This document shows positions 1-9,507 of a stretch of 64,000 nt of DNA, in pieces (position 1 is the stretch's first letter; each line of letters opens with the position of its first letter). A program made the translations under genes and the position numbers. The stretch is from Halothece sp. PCC 7418. GTDB taxonomy: Bacteria > Cyanobacteriota > Cyanobacteriia > Cyanobacteriales > Rubidibacteraceae. The DNA is taken from the NCBI RefSeq assembly GCF_000317635.1, contig NC_019779.1:434001-498000 (forward strand), in the 5' to 3' direction. Under the pieces are notes generated by a model. That model made no database searches. It was given only the letters and a program-made list of their open reading frames with translations, and was not told the origin of the DNA.

Positions 1-4
1 TTTG

Positions 5-128
5 TAAACTGCTCACTACAGCCCCTAACCGAATGTTGGCTTCTGTACATTCCGTTGCACTGTATGACTATCATCTATGCAGCCAACCACTGGGGCTTCT
101 CCGTTTGGCGCTTGCAGTTACCAGCGTT
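5..128 (-). ncRNA. candidate structured RNA (rod-like nested hairpin)
   Basis: No protein is evident here. Three nested complementary arms are visible: 7-12 with 114-119 (aactgc/gcagtt), 21-25 with 92-96 (gcccc/ggggc) and 35-40 with 82-87 (gttggc/gccaac), continued by tgca/tgca at 56-59 and 78-81. They form one long rod interrupted by asymmetric internal loops. On the minus strand a perfect TATAAT sits at 136-141, about 8 bases before the predicted 5' end, which favours minus-strand transcription. The shape recalls 6S-type RNA, but it is shorter than usual and I do not recognise the sequence. The RNA may continue past the left edge of the window. Confidence 0.33.
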
Positions 129-205
129 AAGGCTAATTATAGCCTAACCCAAGAAGCCTTAATCCATTGCTCTTTTAAAGCAAAAACGGAAAATTCCAGC
201 CTGTT

Positions 206-1744
206 TTAAAGATTGGCAAGGGTTTCAGACAGTTGCTTCCAGTCTTGACTGGTATCAAGTGTTACGAGATAAGCCTGTTCTGCTTTTGTAAAGGGTTCAG
301 CATTCGCTCGTTGTTTTGCTAGTAAGTCGGGAGTGGCATCAGAAATATCGCCTGATCGGTTTGCAACACGATCGCGCAAGACTTCAATTGGTGCATCACA
401 ATAGACAATCTGTAAAGGCAACTGGTATTTTTTTGCCTCACGAATCACCGCTTGTCTTAAGTCTTTTCGGTCATATTTCGCATCTAAAATCACTGACCAA
501 CCTTGAGACGCAAGAAGAGTCCCTAACGCTAACAGGCGATTATAAGTTTTTTGGCTCATTTCTGCTGTGTAAATCTCCTCACTTCCTGTGTCTTCAACAT
601 CAATCCCTGCGAGATGTTTTCGTACCGCATCGGATCGTAAATGAATCGCCTGCTGCTGTTTTGCCATTTCCTGCGCGATCGTGGTTTTCCCCGAACCCGA
701 TAACCCTGACATCATCCACAAGCGTCCAGTTTGGGGTCGGGTATATTCCCACGCTAAATGATAGTATTGGCTAGCTTGTTCACTGGCGTGTTGTTTGTCT
801 TCTGCACCGATATGAGGATCATCTAACATTAAAGAATTAACTTTAGCGCGAACATAAGCCTGTCGGCTGAGATATAAGGGTAACACTTGTATCCCTTCCC
901 AGTCTCCCGTTTGTTCTAAATAGCAATTGAGAAAAACATTGGCAAAATCAGGACAGCCTCGAAACTGTAAATCCATCACCGTAAAGGCCACATCATACAT
1001 CACATCGACAAACCGAAACGGTTCATTAAATTCGATGCGATCAAACAGTTGAATTTTATCACGCCACCAACAAATATTTTTCAGGTGCAAATCGCCGTGA
1101 CATTCCCGAATCAAACCTTGATCCACTCTGGCTTGAAATAGAGACTCCCGAGTTTTTAAAAAGTTCTCTGTAAAGGCTTTTGTTTCCTGAAACTGTTTTT
1201 CAGTTTGAGTGATACCAATATATTTCTCGGTTTGTTTGTAGTTATTGTTAATCGCTTCTGCAATAACTCTCGGTTTACCAAATTGAGAGATGTAGTCGCT
1301 CGTTTTGGCGTGCTGATGGAAAGTCGCGACTCGTTTTCCTAATTGTGCAATCAAAGATTCTGATAATTGACCCTCTCTTTGCATCACACTTAAAAGGGCT
1401 GATTGGGGAAATTGACGCATTTTTAAGACATATTCTATAACTTGACCCTTACCGTTGAGTTCGAGAGTATTTTCTTGTTGGGTAATGGGTAAAACGCCCA
1501 GATAAATATCAGGCGCGATCGGCTGATTTAAATCTAATTCTTGCTGACAATAATAGTGTCGCTTTTCTAAGGTTGAAAAATCTAAAAACCCCAGATCAAG
1601 AGGTTTTTTGAGCTTGTAAGCATACTCTCCTGTCAGAAAAATATAGGAAATGTGAGTTTGTAACTGTTGAATCGAATCATTTGTAAAATGAGGATAAAAG
1701 TCAGGGCGATTCATCCTCTCTAAAAGCCGATCAGAGCTAGTCAT
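206..1744 (-). CDS. fused APH-like kinase / P-loop ATPase protein
   Basis: The 512-residue protein has two halves. Residues about 30-330 resemble an aminoglycoside phosphotransferase/choline-kinase fold: an HGDLHLKN catalytic loop lies near residue 215, followed by FDRIEFN as the metal-binding segment. From about residue 343 a P-loop kinase domain follows, with Walker A GLSGSGKTT near 350, similar to gluconate-kinase-like AAA_33 proteins. Such two-domain proteins are widespread in bacteria and usually annotated only as bifunctional aminoglycoside phosphotransferase/ATP-binding proteins; the substrate is unknown. It is likely cytosolic and monocistronic, since its neighbours point the other way. 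Antibiotic resistance should not be assumed from the family name. Confidence 0.85.
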   Translation of the reverse strand: MTSSDRLLERMNRPDFYPHFTNDSIQQLQTHISYIFLTGEYAYKLKKPLDLGFLDFSTLEKRHYYCQQELDLNQPIAPDIYLGVLPITQQENTLELNGKGQVIEYVLKMRQFPQSALLSVMQREGQLSESLIAQLGKRVATFHQHAKTSDYISQFGKPRVIAEAINNNYKQTEKYIGITQTEKQFQETKAFTENFLKTRESLFQARVDQGLIRECHGDLHLKNICWWRDKIQLFDRIEFNEPFRFVDVMYDVAFTVMDLQFRGCPDFANVFLNCYLEQTGDWEGIQVLPLYLSRQAYVRAKVNSLMLDDPHIGAEDKQHASEQASQYYHLAWEYTRPQTGRLWMMSGLSGSGKTTIAQEMAKQQQAIHLRSDAVRKHLAGIDVEDTGSEEIYTAEMSQKTYNRLLALGTLLASQGWSVILDAKYDRKDLRQAVIREAKKYQLPLQIVYCDAPIEVLRDRVANRSGDISDATPDLLAKQRANAEPFTKAEQAYLVTLDTSQDWKQLSETLANL

Positions 1745-1929
1745 GATTGTAAATTTTGATACCCTACACCTCCGATCATAACAAGATTAAAGCCAATTTA
1801 TGAAGAGGTTAAAAAATATGTATTGCAAAACTCTTGTAAAATCTAATTATAGACTTCAGAGATCAACTCAATATAATTAATTGTTCTGAAATTTAATTCC
1901 TTAAGCCCTCTAATTTAGGAAATAAGCTA

Positions 1930-2994
1930 ATGATTAATGAGCAAGGACACATTAAAAAACTTACGAAATCAGTGGTCGTTTTTCTAGGTGTATTAACCCT
2001 AACAAGCGCTTGTGGTTCCACGAGTACCAATAATTCTGACACTGGGAAAACAATGATTGAAGTTGACGGTTCAAGTACCGTTTATCCCATTACCAATGAA
2101 ATCGCCCAAGAATACCAACTGATTTCGGCGAATCAACCCGAAATTAGAGTTAATGTTTCTGGGACTGGTGGCGGATTTCGTCGCTTTTGTGCAGGAGAAA
2201 CCGATATTAATGACGCTTCTCGTCCGATTAATGCCGAAGAAATGGAAACCTGTGAAGAAAATGGCGTAAAATACGTTGAGCTTCCTGTGGCTTATGACGC
2301 GCTTAGTGTTGTTGTTCACCCCGACAATGATTGGGTGAGTGAAATAACAACAGAGACTTTAGCGAAGATTTGGCAACCCAGTGCGGAAACGACAGTAATG
2401 CAGTGGAATGAAGTGAATTCGCAATGGCCCCGTCGTCCGCTTAATTTATACGGTCCTGGGGTTGATTCTGGCACATTTGATTATTTTACAGAAGCCATTG
2501 TTGGTAAAGCAGGGGCAAGTCGCCAAGATTATATTGATAGTGAAGATGATACCTTAATCGTCCGTGGAGTCAGTGAAGACCCTTATGCTTTGGGATATTT
2601 TGGTTATTCCTATTATGAAGAAAACCAGAAAGAATTAAAAGCCCTTGCGATTGATAATGGTTCTGGTGCGGTTATGCCCTCTCGGGAAACAGTGAGAACG
2701 GGAGAATATCAGCCGTTATCTCGTCCTCTCTTAATTTACGTTAACGTAGAGTCTTTGGAGACTAAACCAGAACTGAGTAAATTTTTAGAATATTACTTGA
2801 CTCAAGGACGACCCTCCGTGAAAGTGGTCGGTTCAATTCCACTCCCTGATGAAATTTATAATTTAGCCCTGAAACGAATGGAAAACAAACAAACGGGAAC
2901 AGTTTTTGAAGGGGAAACGCCGATTAACCTTAAAATTGAAGACTTATTGCAGAAAGAAGCCCGTTCCTATATCAACTCTGATGCTGAAAAATGA
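1930..2994 (+). CDS. sphX: periplasmic phosphate-binding lipoprotein (PstS/SphX type)
   Basis: A type 2 periplasmic binding protein of 354 residues. A lipoprotein signal ends in the lipobox LTSAC with Cys28, and the mature protein begins with the phosphate-binding signature [11 protein letters not shown]. Further PstS-type motifs are [17 protein letters not shown] and GPGVDSGTF. It should bind inorganic phosphate at the outer face of the plasma membrane and feed a Pst ABC transporter, but no pstCAB genes are adjacent, so it is a stand-alone binding protein like SphX. An AGGA ribosome-binding site precedes the ATG. The sphX assignment (over pstS) rests on the lack of transporter neighbours and is tentative. 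Confidence 0.8.
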   Translation: MINEQGHIKKLTKSVVVFLGVLTLTSACGSTSTNNSDTGKTMIEVDGSSTVYPITNEIAQEYQLISANQPEIRVNVSGTGGGFRRFCAGETDINDASRPINAEEMETCEENGVKYVELPVAYDALSVVVHPDNDWVSEITTETLAKIWQPSAETTVMQWNEVNSQWPRRPLNLYGPGVDSGTFDYFTEAIVGKAGASRQDYIDSEDDTLIVRGVSEDPYALGYFGYSYYEENQKELKALAIDNGSGAVMPSRETVRTGEYQPLSRPLLIYVNVESLETKPELSKFLEYYLTQGRPSVKVVGSIPLPDEIYNLALKRMENKQTGTVFEGETPINLKIEDLLQKEARSYINSDAEK

Positions 2995-3004
2995 GTGCTG
3001 TTTT

Positions 3005-3020
3005 GCCCCCAAATGGGGGC
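3005..3020. terminator. hairpin between convergent genes
   Basis: A perfect 6-bp GC stem, gccccc and gggggc, with an aaat loop, sits in the 45-bp gap between two convergent genes. It is preceded by tttt but has no long T-run on either side, so it may be a weak bidirectional terminator. Confidence 0.5.
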
Positions 3021-3039
3021 ATTGCTTAGGCGGAGAGTG

Positions 3040-4026
3040 TTAGACTGTCGCGAGAACTTCTTTTGCTTCTTCCGGTTCTAAACGGGGGCCATAACTAGTG
3101 ACTAATCGTGCGGATGCAGCCGAGGCAAGTTTACCCGCATCAGCAAAACTCATGCCGTTAGTAATCCCATAAAGGAAGGCCCCAGCAAACATATCTCCTG
3201 CGCCAACCGTATCCACTGCTTTCACAGCATGGGGTGCAACTTCAATGAGATTTTCACCATCATAGACTAAAGACCCTTTTGGACCGCGAGTAATGACGAA
3301 ACCTTTGCTGAGGGTTTTGAGGTAGTCTGCTGCTTTCCCTAAGTCTTCAGTTTCTGCCATGGTGAGGGCTTCACTTTCGTTAGCGAAGATTAAATCAATG
3401 CCATCACCAATCATTTCGAGGAAACCTGGTTTAAAGAATTTTGCCATGTTCAAGTCAGACAGGGAAAGCGCAACTTTCTTTCCAGCTTGTTGGGCAATTT
3501 CTCGCGCTTTGACCGCTGCTGCTTTGCTACTGGGGTCAGTAACGAGATATCCTTCAATGTAAGTATATTCTGACTCTTTAATCGCTTCGGGAACTAATTC
3601 TTTCTCAGAAAATTGTGCGGAAATTCCCAAGTGAGTATTCATGGTGCGGTCAGCATCAGGAGTAACAAACACCAGACACTGTCCCGTGATGCCAGGTTCG
3701 GGTTCATGATGTTCTAAGTTAGTATTGATGCCACAATCGACTAAATCTTGGAGATAGGATTGTCCCATTTCATCATTAGCCACTTTACAGGAATAGAAAC
3801 ACTTTCCACCAAACTGACTAATGGCGAACATTGTGTTCGCAGCAGATCCGCCACCGCTTTTTTTCCCCATGTACTCTTTGAGATCATTGATCAACTGTTG
3901 TTGACGATCTGCTTCAATGAGGGTCATCACACCTTTGTCAATCCCTAGATTCTGCAGGAGATCGGGCGTGACTTTAAATTCAATGTCTAATAGTGCGTTT
4001 CCTAAACCATAGACGTTATATGCCAT
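3040..4026 (-). CDS. PfkB-family carbohydrate/adenosine kinase
   Basis: A 328-residue ribokinase-fold kinase. The N-terminal GNALLD motif, the GGSAANT substrate motif near residue 60, and the PfkB signature DTVGAGDMFAGAF near 274 with the catalytic Asp of GAGD are all present. Sequence style resembles cyanobacterial and plant-like adenosine kinase homologues, which would salvage adenosine to AMP, but sugar kinases of the family cannot be excluded. It converges on the phosphate-binding gene and is probably monocistronic, with a purine-rich ribosome-binding site (AAGGAGAG) before the start. Confidence 0.82.
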   Translation of the reverse strand: MAYNVYGLGNALLDIEFKVTPDLLQNLGIDKGVMTLIEADRQQQLINDLKEYMGKKSGGGSAANTMFAISQFGGKCFYSCKVANDEMGQSYLQDLVDCGINTNLEHHEPEPGITGQCLVFVTPDADRTMNTHLGISAQFSEKELVPEAIKESEYTYIEGYLVTDPSSKAAAVKAREIAQQAGKKVALSLSDLNMAKFFKPGFLEMIGDGIDLIFANESEALTMAETEDLGKAADYLKTLSKGFVITRGPKGSLVYDGENLIEVAPHAVKAVDTVGAGDMFAGAFLYGITNGMSFADAGKLASAASARLVTSYGPRLEPEEAKEVLATV

Positions 4027-4129
4027 ACACTTTCTCTCCTTATATGATTGAATTGGGCAGGTATTGCCTGCAACCTTGCTATCTTATCACTAAGTTTCTT
4101 CTTTGAGACCTGCCATGGGGGGAGAGATC

Positions 4130-4831
4130 ATGCAAATCTTACTGGTCGATGATGAACGGGAGTTAACAACGCCTCTGTCTCGGGTTTTGACACAAGAAGG
4201 GTATCAGGTTGATGTGGCAAATAATGGAGTCGTTGGGGAAGAATTGGCAACAAACAATAATTATCATTTATTGATTTTGGATTGGTTGATGCCAGAAAAA
4301 TCAGGGTTAGAGTTATGCCGATCGCTGCGATCGCGCGGAAATCAAACTCCAGTTTTATTTTTAACAGCTAAAGATACGGTAGATGATCGAGTGGCGGGTT
4401 TAGATGTTGGTGCAGATGACTACATTGTCAAGCCCTTTGAGTTAAGAGAATTTCTCGCCAGAGTCCGCGCTTTAATGCGACGTTCCGCTTGTGAACTCCC
4501 TGTCAGTTCTCGTCTCCAAGTTTCTGATTTAGAATTTGACCCTGATAATCAACTGGCTTATCGCAATGGACGAACCATTGAACTCTCAGAAAAAGAGGGA
4601 AAACTTTTAAAGTATTTTATGCAATTTCCCCAGCAACTGTTAACCCATCAACAAATTTATCAACATCTGTGGGGAGAAGAGAGTACAGCCAGCAGTAATG
4701 TTTTAGCAGCTTTAGTGCGTTTATTACGACGTAAAATCGAAGTTCCTGGTGAAATTACCTTGATTCATACGGTTTATGGAAAAGGCTACCGCTTCGGAGA
4801 AAGATCAGATCCACAAGAGGGAACCAATTAA
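4130..4831 (+). CDS. OmpR-family response regulator (orphan)
   Basis: A two-component DNA-binding regulator of 233 residues. The receiver domain (about 1-115) has the acidic pair in LVDDE, the phospho-acceptor Asp in LILDWLMP and the Lys of VKPFE. A winged-helix OmpR/PhoB output domain follows (about 130-227, ending in VYGKGYRF). I chose the ATG at 4130 because the protein then begins MQILLVDDE, as in the family, and a GGGGAGAG ribosome-binding site lies 5-10 bases upstream. The longer TTG-initiated form would add nine unsupported residues. No histidine kinase is adjacent. The 3' end overlaps the convergent monooxygenase gene by 4 bases. Confidence 0.88.
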   Translation: MQILLVDDERELTTPLSRVLTQEGYQVDVANNGVVGEELATNNNYHLLILDWLMPEKSGLELCRSLRSRGNQTPVLFLTAKDTVDDRVAGLDVGADDYIVKPFELREFLARVRALMRRSACELPVSSRLQVSDLEFDPDNQLAYRNGRTIELSEKEGKLLKYFMQFPQQLLTHQQIYQHLWGEESTASSNVLAALVRLLRRKIEVPGEITLIHTVYGKGYRFGERSDPQEGTN

Positions 4832-6276
4832 AGATTACGGAAAACTATGAATAATAAAACCAAGACTCCTAAGCCTCCCAGTGAAAATAGTAAGCGAGTT
4901 GTGCGATTACTTTTCGCCAGAATATCTGAGTAAGAGAGTTCGTGATTTTGAATAAGTAAGAAGGAATGAGGCTGAAAGAGAAAAGGTAAAATTCGATGCA
5001 AGAAGAGACGGATTAAAAAATTAACTGTCCATAATCTTTTCTGTAATAAATCTTGATTATATTGCCAAGGATAACTAATTTGGACTAGACGAATTAACGC
5101 TTTAACATCTTCTTCTCGTTGGGTTTGGTAGCGGGGTAGTGCTTCTAATAAATTATCATTCGTTTCTGCTAAGAGTTCGTGGAAAATGTAGATATCTTCT
5201 AACGCCGAATTTACCCCTTGTCCAATATCAGGAGGAAAACAATGAACAGCATCTCCTAACAAGAGAATGGCTGTCCCTTTTTCTTTCTCAGGTTCACCGA
5301 CAATTTTATAGAGCCCTGAACAGTATTGAGGAATTGGAAATTTTCCACCTTCACTAGCAGTAAATCGAGCAATTTCTTCATCAGAAATGATTTTATCAAG
5401 GGGAAGTTGAGGAAATGATTTTTTGAGGAAGGCTTCCACTTCTTCTGGTGTTTCTAATTGCCAAATATAATGATCATTATAGGTAATAATATTGGCAGTT
5501 CTGGGTTGGTTGGGATCTTTAAAGGGTAATAAACCGAGAGAAATAGCTTTTTTTCGTTCTTTGAATTGAGAGCGAAAAGCATAAGCCATGGTTGGTTTTG
5601 CCACATCTCCTGCTTGTTCAGACAATGGAAATTGAGGAGGAAAAGTCAAAACTTTATATTTTAAGCCCGAACTAGGAGAAGGATATTTTTCCATAGCAAA
5701 GGAATGGGAATCACCTTCTATTTGATGCAAGGTTTGACGTACAATTGAGTTTAAGCCATCACAACCAATAATTAGTTTTGGATGGAATGTTTTGGCTTCG
5801 ATATCTTGAGATTGAGTCTGGACTTCTAGACGATTGCTAAATGGTTTTAGCTCAACACACTTTGTTTGAAATAAAACCTGAATTGCCTCTTGCCAATGTT
5901 CTTGAATTTCATCATAAAGTAACCGCATAAAAGAGGGTCGGGCTAGCCAGTAAGCGGTTTTCCGATTGGGATCAGCAATGGGCAGCTTCCTCATTTGACG
6001 AGTCCCATCGCTTTTAATGATAGTGATATAAAATTCTGTATTCGGAACACTTAAATCAGCCAGTTGACCCGTAATATTTAATAAATCTGTTAATTTTTGA
6101 CCGCGACCATCAATTTGATAATTAAACGATTTATCAGGTTCATAATAATCTGCTGAGGGTCTTTTCTCTATGACTTTGATATTTGTCCAGCCTCTTTTCG
6201 CTAGCATTAAGGCAGCCCCTAATCCGGCAGGACCCCCACCAATAATTACCACACTGTTTGAGGAAGAATCAGTCAT
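4828..6276 (-). CDS. FAD-dependent monooxygenase, tail-anchored
   Basis: A 482-residue flavoprotein of the aromatic-hydroxylase/kynurenine-3-monooxygenase-like group. The Rossmann dinucleotide motif VIIGGGPAGLGAAL is at residues 9-22, a GCDGLNS segment (the DG motif) lies near 172, and LLGDAVHCFPPDIGQG (the GD motif that binds the FAD ribityl chain) lies near 338. The last about 20 residues are strongly hydrophobic (LLFSLGGLGVLVLLFIVF), suggesting anchoring in a membrane with the catalytic domain in the cytosol. The substrate is unknown. The flanking genes give no pathway context. Confidence 0.8.
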   Translation of the reverse strand: MTDSSSNSVVIIGGGPAGLGAALMLAKRGWTNIKVIEKRPSADYYEPDKSFNYQIDGRGQKLTDLLNITGQLADLSVPNTEFYITIIKSDGTRQMRKLPIADPNRKTAYWLARPSFMRLLYDEIQEHWQEAIQVLFQTKCVELKPFSNRLEVQTQSQDIEAKTFHPKLIIGCDGLNSIVRQTLHQIEGDSHSFAMEKYPSPSSGLKYKVLTFPPQFPLSEQAGDVAKPTMAYAFRSQFKERKKAISLGLLPFKDPNQPRTANIITYNDHYIWQLETPEEVEAFLKKSFPQLPLDKIISDEEIARFTASEGGKFPIPQYCSGLYKIVGEPEKEKGTAILLLGDAVHCFPPDIGQGVNSALEDIYIFHELLAETNDNLLEALPRYQTQREEDVKALIRLVQISYPWQYNQDLLQKRLWTVNFLIRLFLHRILPFLFQPHSFLLIQNHELSYSDILAKSNRTTRLLFSLGGLGVLVLLFIVFRNL

Positions 6277-6287
6277 TTTTAGTTCTT

Positions 6288-6383
6288 ATATAGCAGTTTT
6301 CACTCTCATCTTGTTCTTGGTTCACCCCCTCTCCTTTCCCCAGCGCGTACCACCGTAGCTCAACAACCTAAGAAACGCTATAT
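6288..6383. repeat. MITE-like repeat, copy A
   Basis: A 96-bp non-coding block bounded by inverted ends: atatagcagtttt at the left and gaaacgctatat at the right. Its right end (ctcaacaacctaagaaacg plus ctata) closely matches the right end of copy B at 19541-19705. The interior includes cttgttcttggttca, again similar to copy B. There is no ORF. It is probably a non-autonomous miniature transposon. Confidence 0.5.
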
Positions 6384-6556
6384 TAATTCTTTAATTTAAA
6401 TATCGTAATGGTTTGTGGATGCCTATTGCAATGAAACTTGTCGTTTCTGTCAGTGTAAGCTAGGTAGGAGTCACCCCCCTTATCCTTCTTGCGTTAGGGG
6501 GGAATCGCTCACGGAACGGCTAAAATTAATATTGCATACTCCATAGAGGAAAAGTT

Positions 6557-6907
6557 ATGCCACAATTTCTGATTACTTGGATTGCAACCGCGATCGCGCT
6601 GCTGATTACGGCGAAAATTGTTCCTGGCTTAGTCGTCGATAGTGTCTCTGCGTCTATCATCGGGTCTGCCGTCTTAGGCTTCGTGAATGCAATTGTCAAG
6701 CCCATTTTATTTATATTTACACTGCCTTTAACGATTCTAACCTTAGGTTTATTTTTACTGGTTCTCAATGCAATTACGTTCGGAATTGTAGGCTACTTAA
6801 CGCCTGGTTTTACAGTTGATGGCTTCTTCCCAGCATTATTTGGTTCAATTATCCTCTCGTTCATTGCTGGATTACTCAACCAATTTTTCCAGGGAGAACT
6901 GGATTAA
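6557..6907 (+). CDS. phage holin family / YvlD-like membrane protein
   Basis: A 116-residue, almost entirely hydrophobic protein with four predicted membrane helices (about 5-22, 30-50, 57-80 and 88-110). Loop motifs such as GFVNAIVKPIL and FVDGF-like turns match the YvlD/mycobacterial-holin superfamily, which is widely distributed in bacterial chromosomes and is not evidence for a prophage. The function is unknown. It ends 35 bases before the HtrA-type protease gene on the same strand, so the two may be cotranscribed. A GAGGAAAAG ribosome-binding site precedes the ATG. Confidence 0.75.
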   Translation: MPQFLITWIATAIALLITAKIVPGLVVDSVSASIIGSAVLGFVNAIVKPILFIFTLPLTILTLGLFLLVLNAITFGIVGYLTPGFTVDGFFPALFGSIILSFIAGLLNQFFQGELD

Positions 6908-6942
6908 CTCTAACAATTTGATGTCATCAGGAATTTATAGCA

Positions 6943-8112
6943 ATGTCAACAAATTTACGCAGATTTTTAACCTATTTGATTGTCCTTGTGTTTGGGGTTT
7001 TAATTGGTGGCGGAGGCTATCAAGTGCTTCCCTCAAAAGCAGACACTGTTCCCCAAAATGAACTGATCGCGCAAAGTAACAGCCCGCAAGCGATTACCAA
7101 TCGTTTTGTGAGCTTGGCTGTGGAACAAGTGGGGGGCGCGGTCGTTCGCATCGACACCGAAAGAACAGTTACCCAAACCAATCCCTTTGCTGATGATCCC
7201 TTTTTCCGTCGCTTCTTTGGCGATGACTTTTTCCCCAATACACCGCGAGAAAGACGGTTACGGGGTCAAGGATCAGGATTTATTGTCGAGAGTAACGGCA
7301 TTGTTCTCACCAACGCCCATGTGGTGAATCAAGCGGATCAAGTGAGTGTCAACTTAAAAGATGGACGCACCTTTGAGGGGAAAGTCTTAGGGGCCGATTC
7401 TGTCACTGACTTAGCAGTCATTAAAATTCAAGGTAGAGAGTTGCCAACAGTCCCTCTCGGGGATTCTGATCAAGTGAGAGTGGGTGATTGGGCAATCGCG
7501 GTGGGAAATCCCTTAGGCTTAGATAACACGGTGACTTTAGGCATTATCAGCACCCTCAACCGTCCCAGTGCCAAAGTGGGCATTCCCGATAAACGCCTTG
7601 ATTTCTTACAAACGGATGCAGCGATTAATCCTGGCAACTCTGGCGGTCCCCTTCTCAACGATCGCGGTGAAGTGATTGGCATTAATACCGCGATTCGTGC
7701 TGATGCCAACGGCATTGGCTTTGCGATTCCAGTCAACAAAGCAAAATCAATTTATCCGAAACTGGTGGAAGGCAAAGGAGTTTCTCACCCTTACATTGGC
7801 ATTCGCATGGTTAGCCTCACCCCAGAGTTGGCAAGAGAAATCAATCGCGATCCCAATGCGGGGTTACTGATTCCCGAAACGGAAGGGGTTTTAGTCATGC
7901 AAGTCCAACCAGATACCCCAGCAGCACGGGCGGGTTTACGTCGCGGTGACGTGATTACAGCCATTGCTGGGCAACGCATTACCAGTGCGGAAGAATTACA
8001 ACGGATGGTCGAAGATAGCAATGTTGGAGAAAGACTCGACTTTGAAGTCCAACGCGGTGAACAAATGGAAATCTTATCTGTTTATCCCGCAGAATTAGAC
8101 GATTTTTCCTAA
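6943..8112 (+). CDS. hhoA: HtrA/Deg-family serine protease with PDZ domain
   Basis: A 389-residue periplasmic or thylakoid-lumenal quality-control protease. An N-terminal signal anchor (about 7-28) is followed by a trypsin-like domain with the complete triad: His126 in TNAHVV, Asp156 in VTDLAVI and Ser233 in GNSGGPL. A single PDZ domain lies at about 275-375. It degrades or refolds damaged extracytoplasmic proteins, and a cage-like oligomer is usual for the family. Length and the single PDZ match cyanobacterial HhoA/HhoB/HtrA; which of the three paralogues this is cannot be decided without a tree. A strong hairpin terminator follows the stop codon. Confidence 0.9.
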   Translation: MSTNLRRFLTYLIVLVFGVLIGGGGYQVLPSKADTVPQNELIAQSNSPQAITNRFVSLAVEQVGGAVVRIDTERTVTQTNPFADDPFFRRFFGDDFFPNTPRERRLRGQGSGFIVESNGIVLTNAHVVNQADQVSVNLKDGRTFEGKVLGADSVTDLAVIKIQGRELPTVPLGDSDQVRVGDWAIAVGNPLGLDNTVTLGIISTLNRPSAKVGIPDKRLDFLQTDAAINPGNSGGPLLNDRGEVIGINTAIRADANGIGFAIPVNKAKSIYPKLVEGKGVSHPYIGIRMVSLTPELAREINRDPNAGLLIPETEGVLVMQVQPDTPAARAGLRRGDVITAIAGQRITSAEELQRMVEDSNVGERLDFEVQRGEQMEILSVYPAELDDFS

Positions 8113-8129
8113 AGTTCCCGTAAAGATAT

Positions 8130-8153
8130 CCCTCTGAGTTCAACTCAGGGGGT
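8130..8153. terminator. hairpin terminator after the HtrA-type gene
   Basis: ccct-ctgagtt-c-aactcag-gggg forms a stem of about 11 bp with a one-base centre, between two convergent genes. A short ttt follows on the plus strand. Likely bidirectional. Confidence 0.65.
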
Positions 8154-8169
8154 TTAGCATCATCCTCGA

Positions 8170-9327
8170 TTAGAGGACAGCTTTTAATTCATCTACTAAA
8201 TACTGAAGTTGTTCAGGTTCATGGGTTGCCATCAAAGAAATCCGAATCCGACTAAAGGGGACAGTTGGGGGACGAATCGCTGGGGCAAAAATGCCTTTGT
8301 GTTGGAGATGGTCTGAGAGTTTTACCGCCTCTGTGGGATTATCTAAACGAATACAGAGAATGGGAGATTGAGACGGGAGAAGGGGCAAATCAGCGAGGGC
8401 TTCTTGCAAAAACTGAATGTTTTCCCAGAGTTTCTGACGGCGTTGAGGTTCTTCACGGACAATTTTAATGGCAGCTAGGGCAGCAGCGGTATCCGCAGGG
8501 GATAATCCTGTGGTGTAAATCCAACTGGGAGCGCGATTACGGAGAAACTCAATTAAACGCTTCGATCCAGCAATATAACCCCCCAAACTGCCTAGGGCTT
8601 TACTTAGGGTTCCCATTTGAATCGGGGCGCGATCGCTGCAATCGAAATAATTAACACAGCCACCTCCCTTGTCTCCCATGACCCCTGTGGCATGGGCTTC
8701 ATCTACTAACACCATCGCTTGGTATTTTGCAGCCAGATCTAATAAGTCTGGGAGGGGACAAATATCTCCATCCATGCTGAAGAGGGTATCAGTCACAATG
8801 AGACACCGACGGTAAGCAGCGCGATTGGTACTCAGTTGCTGTTCTAAGTCTTCTAAATCACAATGTTTGTAGTCCATGACTTTTCCACCTGTGAGAACTG
8901 CTCCCTTTTTGAGGCTAGAGTGATTATATTGATCGGCTAAGATTAAATCTCGCAAGCCGACAAGGGCGGTAATTGTTCCTAAGTTCGCCAGATAACCCGA
9001 ACTAAACACCAGTGCATCTTCCGTTTGTTTCAGTTGCGCGATCGCGCTTTCTAATTCATCATGAAGGGGACGATGACCACTTAACAACCGAGACCCCGTG
9101 CTTCCTGTTCCATACCGTTGCACTGCTCGGGTTGCTGCTTGAATTAACCGTTGGTCACTAGCTAACCCCAGATAATCATTACTGGCAAAATTCAGAAGTG
9201 ATTTTCCATCCAGTTTAATCATCGCTCCGGGGATGCTCTCAATGCGTTTAACGGTACGATACCACCCAGCTTTTTCAATGGTCGAGAGAGATTTTTCAAT
9301 CCAATCATAAGCGGGATTTTCAATCAT
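8170..9327 (-). CDS. bioF: 8-amino-7-oxononanoate synthase
   Basis: A PLP-dependent alpha-oxoamine synthase of 385 residues. It condenses pimeloyl thioester with L-alanine to give 8-amino-7-oxononanoate, the first ring-forming step of biotin synthesis. Family motifs are [10 protein letters not shown] (about 45-54), [13 protein letters not shown] (about 92-104), [11 protein letters not shown] (PLP ring contact), and [16 protein letters not shown], whose Lys near residue 243 forms the internal aldimine. No other bio genes are adjacent. KBL and serine palmitoyltransferase share the fold, but length and N-terminus fit BioF best. Confidence 0.88.
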   Translation of the reverse strand: MIENPAYDWIEKSLSTIEKAGWYRTVKRIESIPGAMIKLDGKSLLNFASNDYLGLASDQRLIQAATRAVQRYGTGSTGSRLLSGHRPLHDELESAIAQLKQTEDALVFSSGYLANLGTITALVGLRDLILADQYNHSSLKKGAVLTGGKVMDYKHCDLEDLEQQLSTNRAAYRRCLIVTDTLFSMDGDICPLPDLLDLAAKYQAMVLVDEAHATGVMGDKGGGCVNYFDCSDRAPIQMGTLSKALGSLGGYIAGSKRLIEFLRNRAPSWIYTTGLSPADTAAALAAIKIVREEPQRRQKLWENIQFLQEALADLPLLPSQSPILCIRLDNPTEAVKLSDHLQHKGIFAPAIRPPTVPFSRIRISLMATHEPEQLQYLVDELKAVL

Positions 9328-9507
9328 AGACTTCTTTATTTGTTCTTCGTTCTTTGTTCACCCCTTCACCTCCCAATACTTCGAGGAATTTGCCTTCTTA
9401 TTAATGGGTAAGTAAGGGGACAAGGTGAAAGGAACAAGGAATGTTAAAGTGACCTTTTCCTCTGCCCCCTGACCCTTTTCCCAATTTACAAATTAGAGTG
9501 TCACCTT

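Noticed and set aside
1-145. tmRNA, SRP RNA or RNase P RNA
   Set aside because: None of their conserved core sequences (tag peptide frame, GGAAGGAAGCAG-like loop, P4 elements) is visible.
206-1744. Aminoglycoside resistance gene
   Set aside because: Only the kinase fold is shared; the fusion with a P-loop kinase is a common chromosomal family with no resistance evidence.
1880-1929. Pho box upstream of the phosphate-binding lipoprotein
   Set aside because: TTAA-containing octamers occur (atttaatt, ccttaagc), but they do not show the regular spacing of three repeats expected for a cyanobacterial Pho box.
6557-6907. Prophage, suggested by the holin-family name
   Set aside because: No other phage genes are near; YvlD-like proteins are ordinary chromosomal genes.
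9336-9480. Third MITE-like copy, based on the tgttcttcgttctttgttc tract
   Set aside because: The shared heptamers are present, but there are no tatagc/gctata ends.
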